42,467 nucleotides of DNA from a virus: positions 1 to 42,467 of the IMG/VR virus record IMGVR_UViG_3300005471_000029; one strand, written 5' to 3'. The notes under the pieces were generated by a model that did not search any database, was not told the origin of the DNA, and was given only the letters and a program-made list of their open reading frames with translations. This document shows, in pieces, positions 27,342-38,300 of the stretch. How positions within the stretch are numbered: position 1 is the first letter of the stretch; every line of letters starts with the position of its first letter. The translations under genes and the position numbers were made by a program.

Positions 27342-27854
27342 TCAGCCGCCAGACGGACCGATCGGCGGCAGGAACCATTTGCGCGCCCAGGCAAACCCGC
27401 CGAGGCGCCATAGCGCTTTTGTCGCCGGGTTCAGGTCGAGCACGTTCGATTGCTTGGCGATGTCGAGCGCCAATATCAGGCAGGCGCCGTGGCTGAGGCC
27501 GCAGGGGATGCAGACGAGCCGGAGGAGCGCGTCGCCGAACCGCATCTCGATCGCGAGCAAGGCTTCGCCGTCGCTGATGCCTCTTGGCAAGGTCCGCCAG
27601 AATTCGACCAATCCCTCGCGGATCGGCTCGAGCGCCGCGCGCGCGGCGTCGGTAAATACCACGGGGCTCTTCAGCTGGCCGAGACCGGTGGAGACCACCT
27701 CCGATACGGCGCGGCGCATCTGGAAGGCCCACATCGTCTCGACCTTCATTTCGAGGGCGCCGACGCGCATCGCGCCTTTGATCAGCGCGACGGTGAAGGC
27801 GAGCAGCGTCGCCGCGGAAAACGTCAGCGAGAGCTGCGACCACTCGAAATTCAT
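27342..27854 (-). CDS. phage membrane-associated protein
   Basis: 170 residues from the ATG at 27854, with GGGAGG six bases upstream and an ATGA overlap with the previous gene. An N-terminal hydrophobic segment (LSLTFSAATLLAFTVALI, residues 7-24) is followed by a long soluble helical part (FTDAARAALEPIREGLVEFW, LLAIEMRFGDALLRLVCIPC). No family was recognised. Topology resembles small spanin- or holin-associated proteins, but no lipobox is present. Confidence 0.62.
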   Translation of the reverse strand: MNFEWSQLSLTFSAATLLAFTVALIKGAMRVGALEMKVETMWAFQMRRAVSEVVSTGLGQLKSPVVFTDAARAALEPIREGLVEFWRTLPRGISDGEALLAIEMRFGDALLRLVCIPCGLSHGACLILALDIAKQSNVLDLNPATKALWRLGGFAWARKWFLPPIGPSGG

Positions 27855-28048
27855 CTTCGCCTCCCGACGATGCGCAGCCCGCCCGGGCCAAAGCTCAGCG
27901 TCTTGGTCTCGGCGCCGACCGTTACGCAGCATTCGCCGGTCGCCTCGTCGGCGGTGACGATCTCGCCCGGGACGTCGACGTAGGAGTCGGTGCGCACGAT
28001 CTTCCAGCGCCGCTTGTCGGCGGCGGTGTGCCAGCTTTCGAGGCGCAT
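27851..28048 (-). CDS. hypothetical 65-residue protein
   Basis: The ATG at 28048 is preceded by a purine-rich GGGAGGGGG. A compact beta-rich sequence (RRWKIVRTDSYVDVPGEIVT, CCVTVGAETKTLSFGPGG) suggests a small barrel. Family not recognised. Confidence 0.63.
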   Translation of the reverse strand: MRLESWHTAADKRRWKIVRTDSYVDVPGEIVTADEATGECCVTVGAETKTLSFGPGGLRIVGRRR

Positions 28049-28084
28049 GTTTTCCCCCTCCCAGGGGGCGGATCCAGGGGATGG

Positions 28085-28900
28085 TCAGATCAGCTGGGTG
28101 ACCTGAAAGGTCGTGTCGTGGTGTCCGAAAAAGCGGTTGGTGAATTGCTGGTCGGTGGTGATCAGCCCCCACACCGCGTTGCGCTCGAGGTCGTCGGTAT
28201 CGTCGGGGAAGCGCGCGACGATGACCGGCGTCGACTTGCCGGCGACCAGGACGAAGTCGAAGACCGCGGCGAAATCGTCGATGTAGTCGTCGTTGCTGCC
28301 GCGGGGATCGGCCAAGGGCGGCAACGCGAAATCGATGCGGCGGCGTTTCCCGCGCTCGGTCACATAGGTCGAGCCGTAGGGCACTTGCGTCACGTCGGCC
28401 TCGTCGATGATCGTCGTGACCGGGCCGATCAGCAGGTCCTCGGGCGCTTCCCACACCTCGCAGGCGCCGAGGAAGCCGATACGCAACGGCGCCGCGATGG
28501 CGTTGATGGTGACGATGATGCTGCTCGCCGCGACCGGCGCCGGCGGGATGAAGAGGCGCGGGCGGCCGAGCGCTCTGTAGAGCGCCGCGGCATAGACCCC
28601 CGAAGTGCCGGTCGCCCAGGCGTTGACCGTGCCGCTGTCGTAGCTGCCGGCCTGGACGCGGATCGTCCCCGCGGGGTCGGCCACAAAGTTCTGCAGGTGG
28701 ATGAGCCCGATCGACCGCGTCGCGCCGAGCGCGACGGTGAAGGTGATCGTCGTGCCGGTCGCCTGCGCCACCAATTGCGGGCGCCGGTCGAGCATGTTCG
28801 AGGCGACCAGGAGGCTCTCGAACGCGCCCGCCGAGACCGAGATCGAGGCGCCCGCATCCTGCGCCCAATCGGTCGTGCTGATCAGCGCTTTGCGTGCCAT
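28085..28900 (-). CDS. phage tail tip protein
   Basis: 271 residues, beta-sheet rich (ITFTVALGATRSIGLIHLQN, SSIIVTINAIAAPLRIGFLG, DYIDDFAAVFDFVLVAG). No signal peptide. It is placed between the 752-residue tail protein and small accessory genes in the late operon. The N-terminal part resembles carbohydrate-binding-like jelly-roll modules of tail proteins; assignment to a named family is not possible by eye. Confidence 0.62.
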   Translation of the reverse strand: MARKALISTTDWAQDAGASISVSAGAFESLLVASNMLDRRPQLVAQATGTTITFTVALGATRSIGLIHLQNFVADPAGTIRVQAGSYDSGTVNAWATGTSGVYAAALYRALGRPRLFIPPAPVAASSIIVTINAIAAPLRIGFLGACEVWEAPEDLLIGPVTTIIDEADVTQVPYGSTYVTERGKRRRIDFALPPLADPRGSNDDYIDDFAAVFDFVLVAGKSTPVIVARFPDDTDDLERNAVWGLITTDQQFTNRFFGHHDTTFQVTQLI

Positions 28901-28903
28901 CGT

Positions 28904-31162
28904 TCAGCCCCACAATTGCAGTTGCGCCGGGCCGCCGCCGATCGAGCGCAAGGCACCGTGCACCCGGCACTGCTTCTGCAGCAGGTGGTAGGACATCAGC
29001 ACGTTGCGGTAGAGCGCGACGTCGGCGGCCGGCAGCCACGCGGTGACGTCGTAGATGCCGCGCGCGATCGCGCCGGTGAGGCCGCCCGCCAGGTGGTCGC
29101 GCAAGGTCTCGGCGTCGGCCTGGTTGACCACGACGCTCTTCAACAGGATGTCCTCGGCCTTGGGGTCGAGGAGGCGGATCTGGTCCGGGTCGAACCCGGC
29201 AAAGCTCGGCGGCTGGGTGGTGAGGCCGGTGGCGCGCCAGCGCGCCTGCTCGTCCTCGGTGACGGCGCCGAAAAAGCTCGAGGTGGGCTGCCAGTTGCGG
29301 GCGTATTCGGTGCGCACCCGCCAGCACGGCGGCAAGGATTGCGACAATTGCGCCGAGACGATCTGCAGATCGGTCAAGGCGAAATCGGGTATCGAGAGTT
29401 CCGGCGCGAAGAGAAACCCGGCGATGATCTCGCCGGCGGCGTTGGTCGCCCAATAGCAGAGATTGCCGGCGACGATGTCGTCGAGCGCGTCGAGGATGTT
29501 GATCGCCTCGTTGGCGTAATAGCCGACGAGCGCCGGGAAATCGGCGCTCAACTGGTCCATCGTCGAGGCGGTCGAGGCGTTGTCGACCGCAGCGCCGCCC
29601 TGCAACGCGATAGCGGTGATCAGCGCCGCGGTGTCGCAGGTCGCCCAGGCGGCGTCCTTGGCGTCGCAGCGCACATCGCCGCCGCCGGTGATCGAGCCCA
29701 GGGTGACGGTGCCGTTGACGAGGTCGACCGAGTACTCGCCCTGCGCCGGAGGTGCGGCGACCTGGCGCCACGGCACGCCGCCGACGCGCAATTCGATGAC
29801 GCTGTCGAGCGGCCGGCGCGAGACGTGATAGATCAGATTGGCCTCGTCGATCAGCCGCGGCTCGATCGAATAGCCGGTGCCCCAGAGCTGCGGCAAGGGC
29901 TTGCCCTGGATCGCCACGGGATAGGTCGCGTTGTAGACGACGTCGACCAGCGGCTTGTCGAGATCGGCGCTGGCGTCGGTCGTCGTCAGTGTCGCTTTCT
30001 GGTTGTCGTAGACGATCGCCGAGATGCGCCCGGTGTAGACCAGGTCGAGATCGGCAAAATCGCCGGTCGGCGCGATCCCCTCATAGACGCGAAAGGTGCG
30101 GTAGAGCCAGTGGTACTGGAACTGGAACCACGGCCAGTTGCGGTCGAGCATGATCTCGATCGTGCCGGCATTGGGCTGCGGCGCGGAGGGGCGCCCGTAG
30201 AGCTCGGCCGAGATCCGCGTGCCGAGCAGGATCGGCGTCACGAGGCGCGGCTCGTATTGGGTCTTGAGCCCGGCGCTGTCGCGGATCAGCGGCCCGGCAT
30301 TGCATAGCTGGAGGAGCACATCGAGCGTCGTCGCGCCGCCGGTGCCGCCGGCGTGTAGGTCGATCTCGACCGCGACCCGCAGATCGGCCTGCGCCCAATC
30401 GCCGGAGCGCGCCGGCATCGTGTAGGGGATCGGGCCGCCCGGCGTCGGGCCGACCAGCGCATCCGAGAACATGCGCCAGTTGGCCATCGACTGGCCTTCG
30501 CCGATCAACGTGCCGGAGAACTGCGGCGCGGTGACGGTCTTGTATTCGACAAAGATGCAGGCGTTGGTGGCGCCCCCGGTGTTGTTGACATGCGTCAAAG
30601 TGGTGTAGCCGGGACCCGCGACGGTGCCGGCCGGCACCGAGACGGTGGCGCGAAAGCCGAGCACCAGATCGGCGCCGCCGACCGTCACGAGGTTGGTGCC
30701 GGGCGCCGTCGACGCGCCGGTCAAATCGCTCGAAGTATCGGGCAGAAAGCTCGAAAGGTCCCACGGCAGATCGGAGGCCGCCGGCCAGAACCCGGTGACG
30801 TGCAGATCGGGACCCGGCGCGGTGCCGCTGACGCCAAAGGCGATCGCCGCCGCCGCGGTCGTCGCGCGGTCGAGGGTGATCGCGATCGTCGCGGCGCTCA
30901 ACGGCGAGGCCGCGAGGCCCCACCATACCTCGGTGATGCCCTGGACGCCGGTCGAGAATTGGTCGCGAAACGGCCCCGGCGGCCGCCGCACCCAGCGCGC
31001 CGCGCCGCCGGTGATCGCGAGCCCCGACGCCGCCTCGACCGGATCCGAGTTGAAGAGAAAAAGGACGATGACGTCGTTGGCTTGCGCCGTCGTCAGCGAC
31101 AATGAGCCGGTGCTGCCGGAAAAGCTCGCCGTCGCGAACCCGTCGACCGCCGGCGCGCTCAT
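28904..31162 (-). CDS. large phage tail / baseplate hub-like protein
   Basis: 752 residues. The first 240 are a Ser/Thr/Gly-rich beta domain (FATASFSGSTGSLSLTTAQA). The rest has features of tail hub proteins: WFQFQYHWLYRTFRVYEG, DLVYTGRISAIVYDNQKATL, DLDKPLVDVVYNATYPVAIQ, DALDDIVAGNLCYWATNAAG. These recall GTA-type and siphophage proteins that form the tip after the tape measure. It could penetrate the envelope or bind receptors. Only 3 bases separate it from the next tail gene. Confidence 0.66.
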   Translation of the reverse strand: MSAPAVDGFATASFSGSTGSLSLTTAQANDVIVLFLFNSDPVEAASGLAITGGAARWVRRPPGPFRDQFSTGVQGITEVWWGLAASPLSAATIAITLDRATTAAAAIAFGVSGTAPGPDLHVTGFWPAASDLPWDLSSFLPDTSSDLTGASTAPGTNLVTVGGADLVLGFRATVSVPAGTVAGPGYTTLTHVNNTGGATNACIFVEYKTVTAPQFSGTLIGEGQSMANWRMFSDALVGPTPGGPIPYTMPARSGDWAQADLRVAVEIDLHAGGTGGATTLDVLLQLCNAGPLIRDSAGLKTQYEPRLVTPILLGTRISAELYGRPSAPQPNAGTIEIMLDRNWPWFQFQYHWLYRTFRVYEGIAPTGDFADLDLVYTGRISAIVYDNQKATLTTTDASADLDKPLVDVVYNATYPVAIQGKPLPQLWGTGYSIEPRLIDEANLIYHVSRRPLDSVIELRVGGVPWRQVAAPPAQGEYSVDLVNGTVTLGSITGGGDVRCDAKDAAWATCDTAALITAIALQGGAAVDNASTASTMDQLSADFPALVGYYANEAINILDALDDIVAGNLCYWATNAAGEIIAGFLFAPELSIPDFALTDLQIVSAQLSQSLPPCWRVRTEYARNWQPTSSFFGAVTEDEQARWRATGLTTQPPSFAGFDPDQIRLLDPKAEDILLKSVVVNQADAETLRDHLAGGLTGAIARGIYDVTAWLPAADVALYRNVLMSYHLLQKQCRVHGALRSIGGGPAQLQLWG

Positions 31163-31172
31163 CTAGCGGCGC

Positions 31173-32306
31173 TCACGGCGTGATGTTGATGACGCCGGCG
31201 TTGTTCCACAGCGCGTGCGACACCGCGGGGGCCGAAGTTGGGAGATTCGGGATGACGATTATGGGCGCGCCGCCGGCGGTTACATTTATCAGGAGCTGAC
31301 CGTCGGGGTCGCCGCCAGCTCCGGCCCCGATCGTCAGTGCAATAGAGCCACCGTTTCCCGATGAGCCGTCCGCGGACCCCGCCTCGATCGAAACTGCGCC
31401 GCCAGCTCCGGCGGACCCCGAGAGTCCGCCGCTGCCGGCTTTCAGGGTTGCGCTACCCCCGTCGGCATTGTTCGAGGAGCCGGCGTTTAACAAGGCCGGG
31501 CCGCCATTGCCCGATCCTGAAACGACGTCGCCTGCGAAAATCCTTACCTCGCCGCCATCGCTGCTGTTGCCGCCTTGCCCCCCGAACATTTCGAGACTGC
31601 CGCCGGTCCCGTTGGTGCTGTTGCCTGCGTTGAGCGTGACGCCGCCGCCGATGCCTCCTAGTCCGGTGTTGGCGCCGGCAGAGAGGACGACGAAACCGCC
31701 CGCGCTGGTCCCCGATGAAGCGCCGGCCTGCGCGAATACACCGCCGCCGCCATGGCCATCGGGGACAGTCAAAATGATGTCGCCGGTGCCGCCGGTAGCA
31801 CCGGCGACGCCGCCGGTGATATTCACCTTGCCGCCATTGCCCACGCCATCACCGGCGCCGCCGGTGAGCGTCACCGCGCGGCCAGACAGGCCGCTCCCTG
31901 CGGAGGCGTCGGGGCCGATGACGCGCTGATCGGGGCACCAGTCATTGTCGGCGCCCTGCCACACCAGGACCTGCCCGTCGACCGGGGCGGTGGCGCAGAA
32001 CGCGCCGGTCGCGCCGACCAGCGGCCGGATGATGCGCTGGTTGGCCGCTGGCCACGAGATCGCGCTGCCGGTGTTGCTGAAAATGAGGGTCGTGCGGCTC
32101 AACGAATCATAGGTCGCGTCGTAGACGCCCTGGATGATCTCGGTGTACGAGGTGTCGCTGACGGCATAGGTGATGGTGTCGCCGTCGGCGTAGAAATCGC
32201 CGAAGCGGAACATCCCGGGCAACGCGCCGCCGAGCACAAAATCGCCGGTGCCGGCGGTCGTCGAGACCTCCGCGACGGCGGCCGAGGCCGCGCCTGGATC
32301 GGGCAT
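31173..32306 (-). CDS. glycine-rich repeat tail protein (fibre-like)
   Basis: 377 residues. An N-terminal beta domain (residues 15-125: FRFGDFYADGDTITYAVSDT, GQVLVWQGADNDWCPDQRVI) is followed by about 190 residues of imperfect repeats of the form GGxVxLxAGxSxxGxGG (e.g. GGSATLKAGSGGLSGSAGAG). Such repeats form beta-helical or collagen-like fibres. It starts one base after the tape measure stop. The codon pattern over the repeats is irregular, suggesting repeat expansion. Confidence 0.7.
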   Translation of the reverse strand: MPDPGAASAAVAEVSTTAGTGDFVLGGALPGMFRFGDFYADGDTITYAVSDTSYTEIIQGVYDATYDSLSRTTLIFSNTGSAISWPAANQRIIRPLVGATGAFCATAPVDGQVLVWQGADNDWCPDQRVIGPDASAGSGLSGRAVTLTGGAGDGVGNGGKVNITGGVAGATGGTGDIILTVPDGHGGGGVFAQAGASSGTSAGGFVVLSAGANTGLGGIGGGVTLNAGNSTNGTGGSLEMFGGQGGNSSDGGEVRIFAGDVVSGSGNGGPALLNAGSSNNADGGSATLKAGSGGLSGSAGAGGAVSIEAGSADGSSGNGGSIALTIGAGAGGDPDGQLLINVTAGGAPIIVIPNLPTSAPAVSHALWNNAGVINITP

Positions 32307-32307
32307 C

Positions 32308-35300
32308 TCAAGCCACCTTCAAACGTTGCGGTTCGACGAGTCCGGTGCCGGATTTGCGGTTGATCTCGGCGAGGTGGGCGTTGCCGGTCTTGGCGTCGCC
32401 GGCGGCCTGCGCCTGGCCGCCCTGCGTCTGCTTGCGCAACGCCGCGAGCTCGTCGCGCATCGCCTTGAGCTCGGCGACGATGTTCGAGCCGTCATCCCTG
32501 GCCGCATGCTGCGCCAGCATGCGACCGGGCGACGGCAAGCGCGCCGGCATCTCCGGCAGGTCGGTACCGTCGGCGAAGGCCGGAATTTGCGGGAAGGGCA
32601 GGATCTTGGCGCCGCCGGGCTGGTCGATGATCTCCGGGCCGCCCATGCCGACTTTCGTCCAGGCGCCCGCTTTCGGCAGCATCCATTCGGGGCCGCGCTC
32701 GCCGACCAGGATGCGGCCGGGGGGCGTGCCTGCAGCGCCGGCGGCGAAGGCCGGCCCAGCCTCCGGTTGAGGTGGGGGCGCGGGCAGGTTCGCGAGCTCG
32801 TGGGTCTGCGCCGCGGTGCGAACCGCCTGGATCTCCTCCGGGCTGGCGGTGCCGGCGGTGTAGGCCGCGACCATCTGGGTGATGCCGGGGGTGCCGTAAG
32901 GGTTGCCGAGATAGAACCCGCTGGCGTTGACGATCGCGGCGGTGCGCGTGATCTCGCCGGAATTGACCGCCGCGACGACCGCCGCGACCTCGTCGAGGGT
33001 CGCGATGCCGGCGACGTAATCGGCCGCCATCTGGGTGATGCCGGGTGTTCCCGGACCGAAATCGACCGGGGCTGCGGCCGCGGCCGCCGTCGGGTCGGCG
33101 GCAGCGGGTGCTGTGGCTGAGGCCGTGCCCGGAGGAAAGGTGACGCCGACCGATGCCAGCACGCTGGTGAACTGCGCGGGGTCGGTAACGCTGGTCAGCG
33201 CATCGTGCACCGGCGGGGTGAGCCCGGAGAGGTTCTGTGCGATCGACAGCTCGAGCTGACGGGTCGCTTCCGCCGCCGATCCGAACTTCGCGGTGATTTT
33301 CCCGAGCGGCCCCGCATAGGCGGCGATGATCCCGTCGCGCGTGCCGTCCTGGATGTTCAAGGCGCCGGCGATGGTGCCGCCCGTCGCCTGCTGGATCATC
33401 TGGCTGAATAGCGCCACCGGCAAACCGATCTCGGCGACCGTCCGATCGCTCTTCGCGACGCCGCCGGAGCGCACGTCCGAGATCTGGCCGGTGGCCAGGT
33501 CGATGGTGCCACCCGACGCGTTGTTGGGCGGCTTCGGGCCGAAGAGCCCGCCGAACAGCCCGCCCCCGATGCCGCCGAGCAGCCCGCCGAGGATCGCGCC
33601 GATCGGCCCGCCGACGATCGCCCCGATGACGGAGCCGCCGATCGCCCCGATATTCGAGCCGATCGACCCGCCGAGCGAATGGCCGCCGACCAGGCTGTTG
33701 AGCAGGCCGCCGACCAGCGAGCCGATGCCGGCGCCGGCGAGAGCGTCCGTCAGAGTGAGGGCGCCGAACACCGCGCCCTCGCCAGCGCTCGAGGCAAAAC
33801 CAAGGGTGCCGCCGAGCGAGTCGACGATGCCGCCGACGCTTCCCGAGAGGCCCAATGCATCCGACGCGACGCTCGTTATCGTCGGGCCGCCGAGCGTGCC
33901 GGAGACGGTGCTGATCCCGCCGACCGCCTGGGCGGCGGTATCGAGGGTGCCGTCGGCAAACGCCGCAACCGGCTTGCGGGGCGGCCGCTGCGGGAAGGGC
34001 AGGATCTTGGCGCCGCCCGGCTGGTCGATGATCTCGGGGCCGCGTTTGCCGACCTGGGTCCAGGATCCTGCTTTTGGCAGCATCCATTCCGGTCCGCGCT
34101 CGCCGACGAGGATCGCGCCGGGTGGCGTCATTGAGGTGCCCGCGGCAAAGCCCAGCACCGCGTGTCCTACGGCGGTCAGAGGCGCCGTTATTTCGCCGGT
34201 CTGGAGCGCCTTGCGGACCGCCTGGATCTCGGCCGGGTTGCCGCCCCCGGCATTGACGGCAGCGAGCATTTGCGTGATGCCGGGGGTGCCGGCGGGGTTC
34301 CCGAGATAGGAGCCGCTGGCGGTGACGATATCGGCGGTGCGCGTGATCTCGCCGGAATTGACCGCCTTGACGACGTCGTCGATCTCGGCCTGGGTGGCCG
34401 TGCCGGCGACGTAATCGGCCGCCGATCGGGTGATGCCGGGTGTCCCTTGCGAGGCGGAGCCGCCGACCGCGGCCGCGGCAACGGCGGTCTGCGCGGCCGA
34501 TACCGCGGCGTTCGTCACGGTGCCGGTGCCGGAGGCCTCGGTCGTCGCATTGGCTTGAACCGCAGGGAGCGCCGCGGTGATCTGCTTGCGCAGGTCGGCG
34601 GTTTGCGGCCCCTGGCCATAGGCCGCGATCGAGGCCGCCAGCGCCGCCTGCGCGGTCGTCGCGAGGACCGCGAGCTGCGTGCCCGAGACCATGGTTCCGG
34701 CCGCGGTCGCCGCGGCGAGAGCGGCCTGATAATCGGCGGTGCTCGCGGTGACCTGCGCGGCCGGGGTCAGGCCGGCGAGCTGGCCGTCCTTCAGCGACTT
34801 CGCCAATGCCGCGATGCCCTGGATGCCGGTCGCGAGGTTGACGAGCGCCGCCGTCGCGTCGGTCGCCGCGGTGCCGGTGTCGAGGATCGCCTGCGCCATC
34901 GCGGCGATCTCGGGGTTGGATTGCCCGAGCTCGTCGACGACCTTTTGCAGCTGCGTCGCGGTCAAGGGGCTGAGGACCGCTTGCGCCTGCTGCACCTCGA
35001 GCTGCGCGATCTTGGCGGCCGTCGTCGCGTCGCCGCCGAGCCCGATGGCGCTGGCGTCGCGGGTGTTGGCGGCAAACTGCTTTGAGACCGCCGCCAGCTG
35101 GTCGACAAAATCGACGGTGCCCTGCGTCGTGGCGAGCGCCTGGTCGAGGGTCGTGCCGAAATCCGCCTTCAGCCGCTTGGTCGCCTCGGCGAGCGCGGCG
35201 TTGATCGGATCGAGGCTCAACCCGAATTGGGTGGCCTGGTCGGTCAATCCGGAAAAGAGCGTGTTGATCTGGTCGAGCGCTTGGGCGAAGGGGCCGATCG

Positions 35301-38300
35301 AGTTGCTCGCGCTCTCGACCGAGGAGAAGGCGCTGTCGGCGGCGGTCTTGATCGCGTCGTAGGTCTTGGCGAACGCGACCGCGGCCGCGAGCTGCGAGGG
35401 GTCGGTGACGTGGGCGAGCACCGTCTTCAAGGTGCCGGTGACGTTCGAGAGGTTTTGCAGGATCGCCTGCTCGATGCCCGAGATCGCCGATTGCGCGTCG
35501 GAGAATTTCTGCGTGATGTTGCCGAGCGGCCCGGCATAGGACGCCTTGACGCCGTCGGTCCCGGCCTGGACGTTGAGCGCGCCGCCGGCGAAGGACGCGC
35601 CGGTGCCCTTGAGCGACGTCGCCAGATCCTTCGAGAACTGCGCGACCGCCGAGGAGATGCTGTTGACGGTCGAGTTGTTCTGCGTGTTGCCCGACGACTG
35701 GAACCCCGAGATCCCGCCGGTGCCGAGGTTGACAAAGTTGCCCGAGGAGAAGGTGCTCTTCGCCGGCCCGAGGAGCCCGCCGCCGGCGCCGCCGAGAAGG
35801 CCGCCGACGAGGCCGCCGATCAAGGTGCCGATGCCGGGGATGATCGAGCCGATCAGCGCGCCGGCGATCGCCCCGCCAGCGGACCCGATCGTGCCGTTGG
35901 TCGAATTGCCGCCGATCAGCGAGTTGGCCAACTCGCCGGCGCCGAACCCGAGACCGACCCCGCCGAGAGCGCTGGTGAGCGTCGTCGAACCGAAGAGGCT
36001 CCCCTCGGTAACGCCGGTGACGCCTGCGGCGTCGGCCGGGTTCGCGATCGTTGCGGCGATGTCGCCTTGGGAAAGCGGCGTCGCGAAGCCGAGGCTGCCT
36101 CCGATGTTGTTGTTGAGGAACCCCGAGATGCCGCCCGCGCCCGCGCCGAAGAGGCCGCCGGAGCCGCCGAAGAGGCCGCTCGACGATGCCAGCGACGCGC
36201 CGCTCGCCACGGTGCCGAAGCTGAAAGTGCTGCTCGTCGACGCGCCGGCGAGCGGCGTCGAGGTGCCCGGCACCAGAAACGGGTTGGCGCTGGTCTCGTT
36301 CGCGACCTGGGCACCCCCCTCGTTGACGACGACGTTTTCGACGTTCTGGGTGTTGGCGGTGTTGGTGGTGCTGCCGCCGAAGAGGGCGCCGAGCCCGCCG
36401 AACGAGCCGAGCTGCTGGCCGACCTGGGGGAAGCCGAGCGCGCTGGCGAGGCTACCGAGCAGCGGCTTGATGAAGAGCGCGTCGGCCAGCTGGGTGACGA
36501 TGTTTTTCAGGACCGATTTGATCCGCGCGCCCCAGTCGTCGATCTTTTTCCCGTCGAACGCGTCTTCGATCGCCGTCGTCAGGGTGCTGTCGATCGTGCC
36601 GGCGATGTTCGAGATCGCCCCGTTGAGGTTCGATTGCGCCGCTTGCGCCTCGGCCAGTTTGACGGTGAGGTCGGCGACCGCGGTCTTCTGATCGAGAAAA
36701 GCCTGATAGGTCGCGCGCGCTTCGTCGGTTTCGAGTTTTGCGAGATTGGGGAATTTCTCGACGAATTCCTGCTTGGCGCGCAGGATCGTCACCTGGCGCC
36801 CCACCTCCTCGCTGGTCTGGCCGACGAGGCTCAGCTCGAGCTGCAGGATCTGGGTGTCGTCGCGGCCCTGCTGCAATTCGTGGCCGAGCGCGATGCTTTC
36901 CTGCTGGACGGCGTTGCGCTTGGCCTGCGCCAATGCGACCTCGGTCTGCGCCTTGGCGTCCTTGACCAGGCTCGCGGTGTACTCGATCTCGGCGGCGCTG
37001 CCCGACTGCAGCGCCACGAGGTTGGCGGCCATCGCCTTGTTGAGCGAGTCGTGGGTCTGGGCGGAGGCCTGCGCGGCGAGCTTGGCGTCATTCTCGGCCG
37101 CCGCGCCTTTGAGCGCGGCGTCGGCGACCTTTTGCTGGCGATCGAGGACCGGATCGGTCGCGGCGATCTGCTGTTCGCCGGCGAGCCGCGCCGCCGCCGC
37201 CTGCTGTTTCAGCGCGGTGATCGTCGCTTGCTGGATCTCAGCGTTCTTCCCGACCACCGTGCCATAGCGGTTATAGGTCTCGATCGCCGCCTTTTGCTGC
37301 GCCTCGGCGGCGAGACCCGCGGCCTCGCTCTGGCCATAGGCGGCAGTGGATTTCTGGATGCCGGCGGTCTCGAAATCCTGCGCCTTGATCGCCTTGTCGA
37401 TGGCGATCGCGTTGCGCTCGTAGACCTCGGCGACCTGGGCCTCGACGATCAGATTTTGATGCTTGGCATCGAGCGGCAGTTTCGCCGCCTCCGCCTCGGC
37501 GCGGTCGCGGACGATCTTGGCCTCTTGCTCGACGCCGACGAGCTTGTCGGCCGAGAGGTTGCGCGCGATCTCGGCCTCGCGCTCCTTCAGCGCCTTGGTC
37601 TGCTCGTCGATGCTGCCCGGGGTGACGCCGAAGATCTGCGGTGTTGCGCCGGCGGCCGTTGTCGCTACAGCAGGATTCGGCGCCGCCGGTCCCGATACCG
37701 TCGGGGCGCGCCGCAAGGTGACGTCGCCGGCGTTGTAGTAGGAGAGCCCGACCTGGTTGCTGCCGGTATTGCCGGAGAGCACCTGGATCTGGGTCTGCCC
37801 GCCGGCCGTGCGGATCTCGCCGGTGGCGAAGCCGACATGCCCGCCGGTCTGACCGGCGCCGCGGCCGTTCGCGATGACAGCGAGATCGCCGCGCTGCAGA
37901 TCGCCGGCGGCGACGCCGGTGCCGTAATTGAGAAAATCGGTCGCGATGTTGCTGCCGATGCCCGGGATGCCCTTGCGCGCCAGCACGGCGTTGGCAAAGG
38001 CGGCGCACCATGCCGCGGTCGCCGGGTCGAGACTGCTCGCCTGCTGGATGAACTGGCGCAGCTGCGGGTTGGCCGCGCCCTGCCCGAGAAACCCCGCGGC
38101 GGTGTCGGTGATGCTCGCGTTCGGCGCGTAAGTGACGCCGAGCGGCGGCGGCGCTGCAGTGGCGGGCAGAATTCCGACACCGGCGCCGGCGACCCGCTGA
38201 TCGCCTCCCGGCGGCAGATTGGTCCCGACCGGCAATTGGCTGACATTGCCATAGAGCGGCGGCGCGCCCGCCGACTGGCCGAGCATGGCGGCCGGCAATT

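Noticed and set aside
28028-30307. A 759-codon + strand open frame across the tail protein genes
   Set aside because: Arg/Asp/Val-rich translation without domain structure, antisense to well-formed tail genes with Shine-Dalgarno sites.
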